Positions 43,138 to 53,092 are shown, counted from the stretch's first letter. The stretch: 64,000 nt of DNA from Mesorhizobium huakuii (GCF_014189455.1 NZ_CP050296.1:6506001-6570000), one strand, 5' to 3'. Numbers and translations: made by a program. The notes: generated from the letters alone by a model not told the origin.

Positions 43138-43349
43138 GGCCTGGAACTCTTTACCTGGTCGGATGGGTTCTGCCCGTCTGACTGGTGAGTCTTGTCGTCC
43201 ACCTCATTGACGGGGCGCGTCAGTCCAACGCCATTCTTGGGCTTCTTGTTTCCGGCCGCGTCCTGAGTGAACGCATCCGAAGGGTCGGCGCCGGTCTTTG
43301 CCGGATATTTTGTCGCCCCAGTTTCGCGATGGTTTTCGTTGTCAGACAT
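43134..43349 (-). CDS. Small hydrophilic disordered protein (71 residues)
   Basis: MSDNENHRETGATKYPAKTG, then PKNGVGLTRPVNEVDDKTHQ; rich in Asn, Asp, Lys and Gly, like small hydrophilic stress proteins. GGAGG lies 9 bases before ATG 43349. Coupled to the next gene. Confidence 0.7.
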   Translation of the reverse strand: MSDNENHRETGATKYPAKTGADPSDAFTQDAAGNKKPKNGVGLTRPVNEVDDKTHQSDGQNPSDQVKSSRP

Positions 43350-43376
43350 GTCTTGGTCCTCCGTGTGATCAACGAT

Positions 43377-43401
43377 AACCGCACCCGGCAGCGCTAGTTC
43401 C
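43377..43401 (-). promoter_or_regulatory. EcfG-type promoter of the 43349-42847 pair
   Basis: Reverse strand GGAAC (43401-43397), 17 bases, GTT (43379-43377). The start codon is 28 bases further on. Confidence 0.68.
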
Positions 43402-43457
43402 GCTCCAGATGGAACATTCCCTACGGCCGGTTGTCGGCCAGCAAAGGAGACACGGAA

Positions 43458-43547
43458 ATGGCCGAGATCAAGAATCTCGGCGCCACTATCAGTGTGATGA
43501 AATTTGGTCGTTCGTCGGCGCGAAGGCGAAGAATGTTTCGGCCATGA
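43458..43547 (+). pseudogene. Chimeric start of a gene cut by a transposase fragment
   Basis: AAAGGAGACACGGAA precedes ATG 43458, an excellent start, and the protein begins MAEIKNLGATISV. From about 43488 the sequence is transposase DNA read in the wrong frame, and it stops at 43547. A real gene probably lost its body here. Confidence 0.4.
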
Positions 43548-44185
43548 AGCAGCCGGCGCTGGCGACGTGTGGACTTGGACCGCGCTCGACAGCGACAGCA
43601 AGCTTATCATTTCCTGGCTCGTCGGCGGTCGCGACGGCGAATATGCGCTGGCCTTCATGGATGACCTGAAGGAACGTCTTGCCAGCCGCGTCCAGCTTAA
43701 GACGGACGGCCATCGCGACTATTTCAATGCGGTCGAGGAAGCCTTTGGAGCGGACATCGACTATGCGATGCTCATCAAGGAGTACGGCGAGCCGGAAGGC
43801 AAGAAGACGTCTCCAGAGCGCCGCTATAGCCCCGCCGTCTGCACTGGCGCGACCAAGACGCGGATTGAAGGCAATCCCGATCCTATGCATGTCAGCACAT
43901 CGCATATAGAGCGCGCCAATCTCACCATGCGTATGGCAAACCGCCGCTTCACGGGCCTCACCAATGCGTTCTCGAAGAAGTTCGAAAACAACGTCCACAT
44001 GGTCGCGATTTATACCGTTTGGTACAATTTCATCAAAAATGCACAAGACGTTGAAGATGACGCCCGCAATAGCGGCTGGCGTGTCGCAGACGCTTTGGTC
44101 GATGGAAGACCTTTGCGAGAAGATGGATACCGTTGCGCCTAAGCCGGGCAAGCGTGGCACCTACAAGAAGCGAGTAACAATCTAG
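43488..44185 (+). pseudogene. IS1-like (DDE) transposase remnant
   Basis: CDEIWSFVGAKAKNVSAMK, then after a shift AGAGDVWTWTALDSDSKLII, LKTDGHRDYFNAVEEAFGAD and SHIERANLTMRMANRRFTGL, then after a second shift MHKTLKMTPAIAAG to the stop at 44185. This matches the rhizobial proteins often labelled 'IS1 family transposase'. The N-terminal ~75 residues are missing; both internal shifts are one-base homopolymer changes (near 43556 and 44036). No end repeats were found. Confidence 0.7.
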
Positions 44186-44273
44186 TCGGACTTCTGATGT
44201 TTGTCCTGCGACCTCAGTCGAGCGGATTAGCTCTCACTAATGTGCTATAGGCAGACGTGAGGGGACTAATTCC

Positions 44274-44648
44274 ATGGGCCAGCCAAAACGGCGTATTGCC
44301 TTGATCTTTCTTGTCTTGGCGAGCGATGCCAACGCCCATGGCTGGTATTCGGGCAAGACTGATCCTGTTCTTAATCTCAAATGTTGCAGCGATCACGATT
44401 GCCACCCAATCGATTCCAGCGATGTCCGATCGACTAGACAGGGCTATTACGTTAAGCAACCTCAGCCTTATTCTAGGAATGACCCACCTACGGGCGAGTG
44501 GTTCATTCCTTGGGACCGTGTACAGACAGCGCCGGATGACCGGTATCACATCTGCGAAAATCTCTACCCGACGCTTCGCGTTGGCAGATATCGCATGAGA
44601 TGGACGTGCTTCTTCGCGCCGCGAGCCACAGGTTCAATTTCAAACTGA
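44274..44648 (+). CDS. Exported Cys-containing protein (124 residues)
   Basis: Signal peptide MGQPKRRIALIFLVLASDAN (cut after ANA), then HGWYSGKTDPVLNLKCCSDH and DCHPIDSSDV: a CC-x3-DC cluster with further Cys at DRYHICENL and MRWTCFF. Rhizobia have many such small periplasmic proteins with an A-H-x-W-Y start. Probably disulfide-bonded. Function unknown. Confidence 0.72.
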   Translation: MGQPKRRIALIFLVLASDANAHGWYSGKTDPVLNLKCCSDHDCHPIDSSDVRSTRQGYYVKQPQPYSRNDPPTGEWFIPWDRVQTAPDDRYHICENLYPTLRVGRYRMRWTCFFAPRATGSISN

Positions 44649-44881
44649 GACACTACCCCGAGAGCCGCATGCTATAGACGCGCCATCGATTGAGCCTGAA
44701 ATACCAGCCCTACCTCAGCAAACGGATAGTTGACTGCAGCCAGGGGTGTCCTGTCCCGTCAACCATCCAGGTCGACAGCGGTCGATGAGCGACGGGCCGT
44801 GGCCCATCACACACGGCCACGCATGCACTTGAGGCCCCGTCCCCACCCTCTACTGTCGAATTTTGCCATTTGACCGAGGAC

Positions 44882-45058
44882 ATGATGGGCAACGCGACAG
44901 CAAGCAATCTGTTTGGACGCGCCAGACGTAGGGCCATCGCCTTGACGCAGCAGAAAAGCGTCACGGGGACCGATGGCGAGGCGTCGTTCGGGTTGTGGTT
45001 CGCCAACATGCTTGGCGCGGAGACGGTGTTTTCTCGGCTCTATCAACCAGTGATGTAG
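44882..45058 (+). CDS. Small hypothetical protein (58 residues)
   Basis: MMGNATASNLFGRARRRAIA then LTQQKSVTGTDGEASFGLWF and ANMLGAETVFSRLYQPVM. GAGGAC sits just before the ATG pair. Reverse-strand ORFs over it are weaker. It lies tail to tail with the ligase gene. Function unknown. Confidence 0.45.
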   Translation: MMGNATASNLFGRARRRAIALTQQKSVTGTDGEASFGLWFANMLGAETVFSRLYQPVM

Positions 45059-45096
45059 CATAAACACCGCTGCGGCACCGTCGGCGGCGATTGCCT

Positions 45097-46116
45097 TCAC
45101 GTTTTCAATATTTGCGCGAAGGTGCACTGTTTGGGGGCTTTGTCAGGGCGCCACCGCAAGAACTTGCTACCGTGTCGGAAGCGATCGCCGGTGACATGGT
45201 CGAACCGGACTTCCACCACCAGTTCGGGCTTCAATGGCTCCCACTCCCCGCTCCTCTCGGTGCTCCAACGGCTCGGTCCTCCCGGCGCTTTGCCGGTAAA
45301 GCCCGGAGGCGCGCGCAAAGCTTCGAGTTGTCGGGTAAGCTCTGATCGATCCTCCTGCGCGATCGTTGACGTAAATCCCACATGGTCGAGCTTGCCCTGG
45401 TCGTTGTAGAGCCCAAGCAATAGCGATCCGACCTCGCGCGCGTTCGCCAAGTAGCGAAAGCCACCGACCACACAATCGGCTGTGCGCAGCCGCTTGACCT
45501 TGACCATGGCGCGCTCGCCGGGCCGATATTCGTCGTCGACAAGCTTGGCGATAACGCCGTCTGTTGAACCGTGACCGGATTCGCAAAGCCATTCCGTTGC
45601 CGTTGCCAAATCCCGAGTACAACGCGACAATTCGAGATCGGCATGTCCCGCCGACTTAACGAACGCATCCAACGCCTCGCGCCGCGCAGACAGCGGTTGA
45701 CGCATCAGGCTGGCATCCGGACTTGCCAGCATATCGAACAGGATCAGCTTGGCCGGTGTTTTGACAGACAGTTTCCAGATCCTGCTTTCCGCGGGATGCA
45801 ATCGCATCTGCAGCGCATCGAAAGAAAGCGAGCCGTCAATGTCGATGACGATCTCGCCATCGACCACGAATTCTTCGGCCTTCAGGTCACGCAACATCGA
45901 GACGACTTCCGGAAAATAGCGGCCGAGCGGCTTGCCTGATTTCGCCCGCAGGTCCACTTCATCGCCGGCTTTGAAGGCGAGGCAACGGAACCCGTCCCAC
46001 TTAGGTTCGTACTGCCATTGGCTAGCGCTACCAGGCAGTCTTTCAGCAGCCTTGGCCTCCATCGGCTCCGTGTCCAATGGGACGGCAAAGGACGGTTTTT
46101 CAACTTTCGATGTCAT
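45097..46116 (-). CDS. ATP-dependent DNA ligase, LigC-like (stand-alone)
   Basis: A 339-residue ligase: motif I EPKWDGFR with the adenylated Lys39, motif [22 protein letters not shown], motif [13 protein letters not shown], then an OB domain ending [10 protein letters not shown]. It lacks the polymerase and phosphoesterase domains of LigD. It overlaps ligD by ATGA (46113-46116), so the two are one translational unit. It seals nicks, probably as backup in end joining or base excision repair. Confidence 0.92.
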   Translation of the reverse strand: MTSKVEKPSFAVPLDTEPMEAKAAERLPGSASQWQYEPKWDGFRCLAFKAGDEVDLRAKSGKPLGRYFPEVVSMLRDLKAEEFVVDGEIVIDIDGSLSFDALQMRLHPAESRIWKLSVKTPAKLILFDMLASPDASLMRQPLSARREALDAFVKSAGHADLELSRCTRDLATATEWLCESGHGSTDGVIAKLVDDEYRPGERAMVKVKRLRTADCVVGGFRYLANAREVGSLLLGLYNDQGKLDHVGFTSTIAQEDRSELTRQLEALRAPPGFTGKAPGGPSRWSTERSGEWEPLKPELVVEVRFDHVTGDRFRHGSKFLRWRPDKAPKQCTFAQILKT

Positions 46117-48779
46117 GCCGCGAGCTTCGCTGAACCAAGCCGTTTGATAGCACTGCTGAGCGACCTCTCACCGTCGTCGTAGTCGGCCCAGGCGACGGTC
46201 TTCTTCAGCAGGCTCGGCACGGTTCGGACCGTGTATTTTTTCGGGTCGAGATCCGCCCTCACCTGACCCCAGGTCAGCGGCATGGAGACAGTCGCTCCTT
46301 CCCGGGCACGGGATGAGAGGGGTGCTACGGCCGTCGCCATGCGATCATTGCGGAGGTAGTCGAGGAATATCCGGGAAGTCCGCAGCTTCTTGGCCATGTT
46401 GACTAGGTAGAGGTCCGGACGGTCCGCCGCCATCTGCATGCAGACAGCCTTGGCAAAGGCCTTTGCCTCGGGCCACGTCGTTTTGCTGCGTTGACCGGCC
46501 AGCGGCGTTACAACGTGCAGGCCCTTGCCACCCGTGGTCTTGCAGAAGCTCACCAGGCCCAAATCTTCAAGACGGTCGCGCATTTCCTTGCCCGCTGCGA
46601 CCACCTCGGGAAAGGAGACTTCCGGGCCAGGGTCGAGGTCGAAGACAAGTCGCCCGGGTATCTCGGGGTTGCCCGGCTGGCAATTCCAGGGATGCAACTC
46701 CAGACCGCCGATCTGGGCGATCGCAGCCAGGCCCTCGACGCGGTCGATCTGCAGATAAGGCTTATGGTCGCCGAAGACTTTCACCAGTTCCAGCAGATTG
46801 GACGTGCCTGGCATTGCGTGGCGCTGGAAGAATTGCTCGCCGGCGTACCCGTCGGGCGCGCGCACCAGGGAACAGGGGCGACCTTTGAGATGGTTGATCA
46901 TCCACGGGCCAACGGCCTCGAAATATTCCGCCAGGTCGAGCTTGGTGACCGGCTGGCCACCATCTCCGGCATTCGGCCATAGCGGCTTGTCCGGTTTCGA
47001 GATGATGACGCCCATAACGACCGGGCTTTTTCCAGTCCTGCCAGTTGTTTTGGCAGGGTCGGCAATCTGCGTCTCCCGAGGGTCTGCTGGCCGCTCGGCC
47101 TCAACCTCTTTCGCCGGCTTGTCTTCGCGGAGGCCTTTGAAGGCGGCCTGCCTGATATTCCCGCCGCCGGTCCAGCCGGCGAACTCGATTTCCGCGACCA
47201 GCTGCGGCTTGGTCCAAAAGACGGTCGCATCCTTTTTCGGTGCGCCATCACCGGTAAACGGCGACTTGGCCGCCTGCATTTCCTTCAGCCGCGGCAGCAG
47301 TTGCTTGATCCTGGCCTCGCTGTAGCCAGTTCCGACACGGCCGATGTAAGCGAAGTGCTCACCGCGATTGATACCGACCAGCAACGACCGGAACTTGCCG
47401 GTGGTGGTCGACCAGCCACCGATGACAACCTCATGCCCGGCGCGACATTTCGATTTCGCCCAGGTATCGGTTCTGCCCGAGACATAGATTGCATCAGCTT
47501 TTTTGGAGATAATGCCTTCGAGCTCAAGTCGGCAGGCAGACCGCAGCACGGCGTCGCCGCCGTTGGTGAAGTGCTCAACATAGCGGATGAGATTCTCACC
47601 GCGCTCGGCCTCACCGAGCATTTCGCTCAGCCGTTCCTTACGCTCCGAGAGTGGGAGCTTTCGTAGGTCGACCCCTTCGGCGAACAGCATATCGAAGGCA
47701 AAGAAGATCAGATCCTTTGTCCGGCGCTCCGACAGTGCGGCCTGCAAGGCGGCAAAGTCCGGCGCGCCATTTTCGCCGAGGGCCACGATCTCGCCATCGA
47801 CGATGACGTTGGGAAGACTCACCGCCGCTTTTGCGATGGCGCCAAACTTCTCTGTCCAGTCGAGGCCCTTTCGGGTCCTCAGCGTCGCGGCGCCTTCTTC
47901 GACGCGTAATTGGACGCGGTAGCCATCGAACTTTATCTCATGCACCCAATTTGTTCCCGCCGGCGGTCGGGAAAGGGTCTGGCAGAGCTGGGGCGGGATG
48001 AAATCTGGCATCGTCAACGCCACGTTACGACCGGTACGTTTTGGACGCGGCGATGGTTCTGCTGACGGCTTCGGCGAAGCCTTTGACGACTTTGCGCGCT
48101 CGTCGGCAGCATGCCCGCGATTGCTGTCCCACACAGCGTCCGCATCGGCCACCGATGACCCCTGCATCATGAACGGCTTCGGTCCGGCTCCTTTACCCGC
48201 GGCAATCTTATCCATGCTCCGGCCCGAGGCGACGGAGCGGTCCTGTGCCAGCGCCGCGTCGCCATTGCCATCAGTCGCGTATTTGTCGCGGTGCTTAATC
48301 AGCAGCCAGTTGGTGCGCTTCCCGCCATTGCGGTCATGCTTCATGCGCACCAGGACAAAACTTCCGTGCAGGCGCTTGCCGTCGAGCGTGAACTTCAGAT
48401 CGCCCTTCTCCAAGGCTTGTTGGGGAGACATGGATCCTTCTGGCTCCCAGTAACCGCGATCCCACAGCTGCACGGTGCCGCCACCATATTGTCCCTTGGG
48501 AATCGTCCCTTCGAAGTCGCCATAGTCCAGCGGATGGTCTTCAACCTCGACCGCCAGGCGCTTGTCCTGCGGATCCAGCGACGGACCTTTGGTGACGGCC
48601 CACGATTTGAAAACGCCATCGAGTTCAAGGCGCAGATCATAATGAAGCCGCGTGGCATCGTGTTTCTGGATCACAAACCGAAGCCGGTTCGATTTCTCGA
48701 TCGAGCGCTCGCCACTGGGCTCTTTCGTCTTCGTGAAATCCCGTTTGGCCAGATAGGTGGAAAGCTCGCCCTTTGTCAT
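46113..48779 (-). CDS. ligD: LigD, three-domain NHEJ DNA ligase
   Basis: An 888-residue protein. Phosphoesterase (about residues 30-200): [18 protein letters not shown] with His40/His46/Asp48 and [20 protein letters not shown] with His82. Ligase (255-560): EIKFDGYR with Lys283. Polymerase (about 595-880): primase-type fold, [13 protein letters not shown] with the metal-binding Asp pair. Order PE-LIG-POL is usual for Pseudomonas/rhizobial LigD. It trims, fills and seals breaks held by Ku. Intact, unlike many neighbours. Confidence 0.96.
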   Translation of the reverse strand: MTKGELSTYLAKRDFTKTKEPSGERSIEKSNRLRFVIQKHDATRLHYDLRLELDGVFKSWAVTKGPSLDPQDKRLAVEVEDHPLDYGDFEGTIPKGQYGGGTVQLWDRGYWEPEGSMSPQQALEKGDLKFTLDGKRLHGSFVLVRMKHDRNGGKRTNWLLIKHRDKYATDGNGDAALAQDRSVASGRSMDKIAAGKGAGPKPFMMQGSSVADADAVWDSNRGHAADERAKSSKASPKPSAEPSPRPKRTGRNVALTMPDFIPPQLCQTLSRPPAGTNWVHEIKFDGYRVQLRVEEGAATLRTRKGLDWTEKFGAIAKAAVSLPNVIVDGEIVALGENGAPDFAALQAALSERRTKDLIFFAFDMLFAEGVDLRKLPLSERKERLSEMLGEAERGENLIRYVEHFTNGGDAVLRSACRLELEGIISKKADAIYVSGRTDTWAKSKCRAGHEVVIGGWSTTTGKFRSLLVGINRGEHFAYIGRVGTGYSEARIKQLLPRLKEMQAAKSPFTGDGAPKKDATVFWTKPQLVAEIEFAGWTGGGNIRQAAFKGLREDKPAKEVEAERPADPRETQIADPAKTTGRTGKSPVVMGVIISKPDKPLWPNAGDGGQPVTKLDLAEYFEAVGPWMINHLKGRPCSLVRAPDGYAGEQFFQRHAMPGTSNLLELVKVFGDHKPYLQIDRVEGLAAIAQIGGLELHPWNCQPGNPEIPGRLVFDLDPGPEVSFPEVVAAGKEMRDRLEDLGLVSFCKTTGGKGLHVVTPLAGQRSKTTWPEAKAFAKAVCMQMAADRPDLYLVNMAKKLRTSRIFLDYLRNDRMATAVAPLSSRAREGATVSMPLTWGQVRADLDPKKYTVRTVPSLLKKTVAWADYDDGERSLSSAIKRLGSAKLAA

Positions 48780-48937
48780 GGAAATGCCCCGGTTAATGAC
48801 GCAACGCGCGACTCAACGTCGTCGGCGAGATTTGGTTCGGTGCGTGATGCGAATGCAGTCGGTGACAGACCATGAAGTGACCGCAGGCGTGACGAGTGGC
48901 GCGAAGCGCCGCTTGATACGCCCGCGATAGGTGTCCG

Positions 48938-49400
48938 CTAGAGCTTTATCACTGCCTTGATGCAGCCATCCTTCTTATCGCGGAACGTCCTATAGGCCTC
49001 GGGACCGTCTTCGAGGTCGATGTGGTGGGTAATCAGAAACGAAGGATCAATGTCACCTTTCTCGATGAGCTTCATCAATGGCTCGAGGTAGCGTTGAACA
49101 TGCGTTTGTCCCGTCTTCCTCGTCAGTCCTTTTCCGACGTAGATGCCTATGGGCACGGTCACGCTGCCGACAAAGACGCCAGGGAGCGAGACGGTGCCGC
49201 CGCGGCGGCAAGCCATCAGCGCCTGCTCAAGGGCATAGGGCCGCTCCATGGCCGTCAAGTCGGCCCGCAAAGTCTCGATGACACCGCCGGGCCATGGCTT
49301 TCCATGCCAAGCGCCTCGATCACGGAGCCGGGGCGTGTGCCGCCCGTCATGTCCAGAAATGCGCCGCTGCAGGTCTTGTGGTCGTAGCGTAAAGGTTTCA
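48938..49400 (-). pseudogene. Zinc-dependent alcohol dehydrogenase, C-terminal remnant
   Basis: LDMTGGTRPGSVIEALGMES then, after a one-base shift near 49288, LRADLTAMERPYALEQALMA, CRRGGTVSLPGVFVGSVTVP and FLITHHIDLEDGPEAYRTFR. This is the last third of a glutathione-independent formaldehyde/alcohol dehydrogenase-like protein. The N-terminal two thirds, with the catalytic zinc ligands, are absent. Confidence 0.7.
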
Positions 49401-49545
49401 GCGCCTGACGCTTACGCGCTGAACCTCTGCCTACAACCGCTCCTTGGGTTTCCCCAGGAACGGAACCTAGAAAACGGCGAAGCGTCGTCTACGCCCTGAT
49501 CGAGATGGAGGCAGCGGTGGCGCATGCTGGGCTTGAAATCTGCGC

Positions 49546-50502
49546 TTAGAACCAGCCGCGCCATTTGAACCAGACGAGGGGAACGATAGCGCTCAACACG
49601 ATCAAAGCCAGCCCGTAGGGATAGCCGTACAGCCAGTCGTACTCAGGCATGAACTTGAAATTCATTCCATAGATGCCCGCGATTAGCGTTGGTGGAATGC
49701 CGACAATCGACACGATCGTCAGAATTTTGAAGATATCATTCTGGGCAATCCCAATCAGGCCCACCATCGCGTCGAGCAGAAACTGCACCTTGTCAGAGAG
49801 GTGGACCTCATAATTGTCGAGCGATGCAACGTCCTGTTTCAGGCCTGCCATGCGCGGCTTCAATTTCCCGCCGGCCCAGTCCGAGGTTAACTCACACGCG
49901 AAATCGATGGCACGCCCCAAGCCCAACAGCGCGTCACGCTTTTCAGAGAGATAGTCGCCCAGGCGACCGAGTTGGCGCAGCCGTGCTCGGATAAGCTTGT
50001 TGGAACGCACGGCCTTACGTCCCTGCCCTTCGGGCACATGGAAGGCCGTTGTCGACAGGTCACGCAATTCCGTCGCCACCTCTTCCAGACCATCGGCCAG
50101 GCGATCGATAAGTTCGTCGCACAGGTCAACGAACACCTCGAGACTCGAACCCGGGCGTTCCTCGGAGCCAGTGAACCGTGCAGCCACGGCGTCGAAGGCC
50201 GGCAAAACCGCGAACCGAACCGTGATCAGGTGCTCGCGCGACAGTATAAAGCCGATCGGCGCGATTTGCGGGCCATAGCCCCCAGCATGCGTTACCATCG
50301 GTACGCTCATCGACAGCACACCGTCTCGCGCCTTCAGCCGACTTGAGGTTTCGATCTCGCTGAGAGCTTTACGACTTGGCACTTCGATCCCAGCCGCCTT
50401 CTTGACCTCAGCGACTTCGGCTGGCGAAGGATCGCGAACGTCCCACCATATGGTTTTGCCCTGCGCCTTCGGCACATCGCTTTCTGGATAGATGCTCAAC
50501 AT
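49546..50502 (-). CDS. corA: CorA-family magnesium transporter
   Basis: A 318-residue protein. A large cytosolic N-terminal domain precedes two C-terminal membrane helices; the first ends with the selectivity motif YGMNFKF and the second is YGLALIVLSAIVPLVWFKW. Pentameric Mg2+/Co2+ channel in the inner membrane. Intact; no neighbours of related function. Confidence 0.92.
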   Translation of the reverse strand: MLSIYPESDVPKAQGKTIWWDVRDPSPAEVAEVKKAAGIEVPSRKALSEIETSSRLKARDGVLSMSVPMVTHAGGYGPQIAPIGFILSREHLITVRFAVLPAFDAVAARFTGSEERPGSSLEVFVDLCDELIDRLADGLEEVATELRDLSTTAFHVPEGQGRKAVRSNKLIRARLRQLGRLGDYLSEKRDALLGLGRAIDFACELTSDWAGGKLKPRMAGLKQDVASLDNYEVHLSDKVQFLLDAMVGLIGIAQNDIFKILTIVSIVGIPPTLIAGIYGMNFKFMPEYDWLYGYPYGLALIVLSAIVPLVWFKWRGWF

Positions 50503-50607
50503 CTGACGATGCCCCTTCTGGCGACACAGGGCCTGGCTGGCATGAAGTCGCCGACCAGACGAGAAAACGAACCCCTGGTCGTCAAGGCAGCCAAGTTCAC
50601 GCAGGCG

Positions 50608-51164
50608 CTAAGGCGACGGGTCGGAAATTCCGGTCAGCATCCGGCGCAGCACGCGGTCGCGCAGGAATACATGGTGGAAGATAGCTGCAGCCGCGTGCAA
50701 GCCAGCGAGCCACATGATGATGTCGCCCAGTGTCCCGTGGATTTCTGCGAGTGAGGCGCCGGCATCCCAGGGCCTGAAAAACGGACCAGCGCGCCAAACC
50801 CGTATACAGTCACCGGATGGCCCCCAAACCATGCCCCCAGCACGGCGGTGGCCGGAACAGCAAAAAGAAGTGCGTAGAGTGTCCAGTGCGTCACCTTTGA
50901 GGCGACGTCCATCCATGTGGGCATCGGCGGCGACTGGGGAATACGATCGAACAGGCGCCAGATCAAACGTACGATCAGCAAGCAGAAAACAGTGAAGCCG
51001 AGTGACTCGTGAAGCAGCAATGTCGGAGCACTGGCAGCGGAGTACACGCGCGCAGGAGGGCCCCCTGGGGAGACTAGGAACGCGATGAGCACGAGCAACG
51101 CTGTCAGCCAGTGAAGCGCCTGGGCTAGGCTTCCGTAACGGGTTGTCGTACCGGACAGTGCCAT
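50608..51164 (-). pseudogene. Cytochrome b561, one-base frame break
   Basis: Frame one: YGSLAQALHWLTALLVLIAF, LLLHESLGFTVFCLLIVRLI (heme His residues in HW and HES), FAVPATAVLGAWFGGHPVTV. Frame two: AEIHGTLGDIIMWLAGLHAA, AAIFHHVFLRDRVLRRML with the remaining heme His. One more base near 50776-50790 (a T5 run on the coding strand) joins GFGAL to GPFFRPWDAGASLAEIHGT, about 185 residues. Four-helix, di-heme membrane electron carrier. Confidence 0.82.
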
Positions 51165-51292
51165 TCAAGGACTCCTGTCGCGGATGGTTTTCGCGCTAGC
51201 TCCGCAACGCGCCACGTTTCCATCGTTCCTCAAGTGCCTTCTCATAAATTTCCAAGCCCGTCTTTTTTCGATCAGTTTGCCACCAGCCGGCG

Positions 51293-51928
51293 TTATTTCG
51301 TTGTGGTGTTGAACTCACGGTTTGCCGCATAGTCGATAGTGAAGGTACCAGGAGGAGCGCGAACGCCCTCCTTCACATTGGAGATAGCAACCGTCGTGAT
51401 TTGGCCCCTCTCGTCGGTGAGGCTCCATCTGAGTAGATCGAGCGATTTCCTGTCGAACACCATAGCGATATTCGAGTTTCCGAAAGCCGACTTGTCGGCC
51501 AACTTAATAATAACCTGGGCGCCCTCGTCTCTGATGCTTTTAAGGCGATTGCCAGAGAAGTCGACCTTATCGTCGAGTAGGAGCTTAAGCGGCGTCTTCG
51601 AGAGAGCATAAAGACGGGATGTCTTGAGCTTCTTGTTGTAGATTACGACGGATTTTCCATCTGCAATTAAGCTGATCCCTGATTGGCCTGCATAGTTGAA
51701 CCGAAGCTTGCCCGGGCGCTGGAGAAAAAATCTGCCGCTGGTCTTTTGCCCTCTTGGGCCAGACTGAACGAAGTCCCCGGACATTGACTTTACGGATGAC
51801 AAGTGAGCGGCAACCGTCGCGGCTTCTACAGGCGCGGCCGAGGCCACAGTCGCAAGTTCGATATTTATCCCTGAGGCGCTAATAACGGCAAAACAGAAAA
51901 CCAGCAGTTTTTTGATCTTATATTCCAT
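51293..51928 (-). CDS. LolA-like outer-membrane lipoprotein carrier
   Basis: A 211-residue exported protein. After a signal segment (KLLVFCFAVISASGI) it reads AATVAAHLSSVKSMSGDFVQ, RGQKTSGRFFLQRPGKLRFN and VVIYNKKLKTSRLYALSKTP LKLLL, the LolA fold. It escorts lipoproteins through the periplasm. Rhizobia carry more than one; this accessory copy may not be the essential one. Confidence 0.85.
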   Translation of the reverse strand: MEYKIKKLLVFCFAVISASGINIELATVASAAPVEAATVAAHLSSVKSMSGDFVQSGPRGQKTSGRFFLQRPGKLRFNYAGQSGISLIADGKSVVIYNKKLKTSRLYALSKTPLKLLLDDKVDFSGNRLKSIRDEGAQVIIKLADKSAFGNSNIAMVFDRKSLDLLRWSLTDERGQITTVAISNVKEGVRAPPGTFTIDYAANREFNTTTK

Positions 51929-52041
51929 TCTCTTATCCCACCCACGGACCGGCTTCGCTGGAGTGCCCGATCACCGCCCTGACTGGCTATCATCCCCATC
52001 CCCAAGGCCTTGCTGTCCGAGTATTTTGGCCTTCGTCGCGC

Positions 52042-52119
52042 TTATCTCCTGAGACCAAAAAAACTCAGAACTGCGAGAACAACGACCACGAGCCCTACAA
52101 TGTAGATTATGCTATGCAT
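52042..52119 (-). CDS. Tiny hydrophobic membrane protein (25 residues)
   Basis: MHSIIYIVGLVVVVLAVLSF then FGLRR: one membrane helix with a basic end. GGAG lies 11 bases before the ATG. Very similar tiny proteins are widespread in rhizobia. The palindromic promoter at 52190-52216 points at it, about 70 bases upstream. Confidence 0.65.
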   Translation of the reverse strand: MHSIIYIVGLVVVVLAVLSFFGLRR

Positions 52120-52189
52120 TGACTCATCTCCAAAATTAAAGGGAGGCCCGCGCTGCCTTGCGTGCCTACGATGCTTCGCACCCTGAAAG

Positions 52190-52216
52190 GGAACATTTAG
52201 GACAGCCTAATGTTCC
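52190..52216. promoter_or_regulatory. Palindromic, bidirectional EcfG-type promoter
   Basis: GGAACATT (52190-52197) and AATGTTCC (52209-52216) are inverted copies. Read in either direction the site gives GGAAC-N17-GTT, because the GTT of one strand is part of the other strand's GGAAC box. Reverse: the tiny membrane protein at 52119. Forward: the genes from 52531. Confidence 0.6.
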
Positions 52217-52304
52217 GTCGGTAGTCTGCGATTTCTGTAGGTGCCGGGCCGCATTGCCGGTGAGGGATACCTCGGGCGCCTGTTGGGCTGCCCTGCCGCA
52301 TGCC

Positions 52305-52470
52305 ACCTGCCCAGCGTTGTGGGCATGCATCAACGTCCAAGGCGCGCCCTTCGGCCACTTTGAAGGATGCGGGAAGCGCGCCGTTTGGATTTGCCAAGCC
52401 GAGACAGCCAGCGCACTGGTTCTGTTTCGAGCATCGCGAACACGGCGATAGGCATTTGGCGGGGGCAAGA
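52305..52470. repeat. Mosaic of two segments found elsewhere in the window
   Basis: 52319-52363 matches 6119-6163 (inside the zinc-ribbon gene, reverse strand WPKGAPWTLMHAHNAGQVA). 52379-52465 matches 7376-7460. The two matches are side by side here but 1.2 kb apart there, so this is a rearranged patchwork. The second match has reverse-strand CSRCSKQ-QC and mostly third-base changes in that frame, suggesting a former Cys-rich protein. Confidence 0.55.
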
Positions 52471-52530
52471 TGATCAGCCAACCAAGACGAGCGGACGATT
52501 ATCCAGACTGCTATCGACTGCCAGGAGGCG

Positions 52531-52638
52531 ATGGAGCCTGGGTTTCAAGCCATCGTTGATTGCATGATGGAAGCCGGCTGGTCGCGTGACGAAATTCTGC
52601 GATCCCTGAAGCGGCGACGCGAGGTTCGATCGTCATGA
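52531..52638 (+). CDS. Small ORF coupled to the next gene
   Basis: The open frame from 52476 reads DERTIIQTAIDCQEAMEPGF and MMEAGWSRDEILRSLKRRRE; the first ATG is 52531, with AGGAGG too close to it, so the true start is unclear. Its TGA overlaps the ATG at 52635, which supports translation. The AGWxR motif recalls 10784-10978. Confidence 0.45.
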   Translation: MEPGFQAIVDCMMEAGWSRDEILRSLKRRREVRSS

Positions 52639-52853
52639 CGAAGCTATCAGACCTTGGCCCGCCCATTCCCGGCAAGCGTCACGGCGGCGACCATTCCAAC
52701 GAACAGGACAATTTCTATTCCTGTGCCCATTGCGGACAGTCGGTTGATCAGCGCGATTTGCAGCAGGTTCTCTATCATGAACGGCCAGGGCACAAACCGC
52801 TGGACCCTGAAGACGGCGCTAAGATCATCATGTTCCCTGACGTCTCAAGATAA
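52635..52853 (+). CDS. Small zinc-finger-like protein (72 residues)
   Basis: MTKLSDLGPPIPGKRHGGDH, then NFYSCAHCGQSVDQRDLQQV and YHERPGHKPLDPED. One CxxC with later His residues (HERPGH) gives a possible C2H2 zinc site. ATGA overlap with the upstream ORF. Function unknown. Confidence 0.6.
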   Translation: MTKLSDLGPPIPGKRHGGDHSNEQDNFYSCAHCGQSVDQRDLQQVLYHERPGHKPLDPEDGAKIIMFPDVSR

Positions 52854-52983
52854 CGATCTCAAGATAACGACGGTCCGGAAATCACCAATTCGGCCACCAG
52901 CCAAAAGCCGATGGCCATGAAAAGCAGGACTGCAAGGCGAAGAGCAATAGCTTCATCGGCTCTCATACCCCCCGCCACTAAAA

Positions 52984-53016
52984 CAAAAAAAGCCCGCCGG
53001 CCGGAGCCAACGGGCT
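52984..53016 (-). terminator. Terminator of the gene at 53093
   Basis: Reverse strand AGCCCG ... CGGGCT hairpin (53016-52991) followed by seven T. The same hairpin sequence, AGCCCGCCGGCCG-AGCCAACGGGC, occurs near 9170, a dispersed terminator. Confidence 0.65.
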
Positions 53017-53092
53017 GTCTATTCCCTCACTCTGTCATTAGCGGCGATAGGCGTCGGGCAACACAAAACTAGTTGGCGGCCCTGTGTAATCT

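Noticed and set aside
45091..46100. Plus-strand ORFs opposite the ligase genes
   Set aside because: Shadows of highly expressed-type codon usage on the reverse strand; the ligase motifs are decisive.
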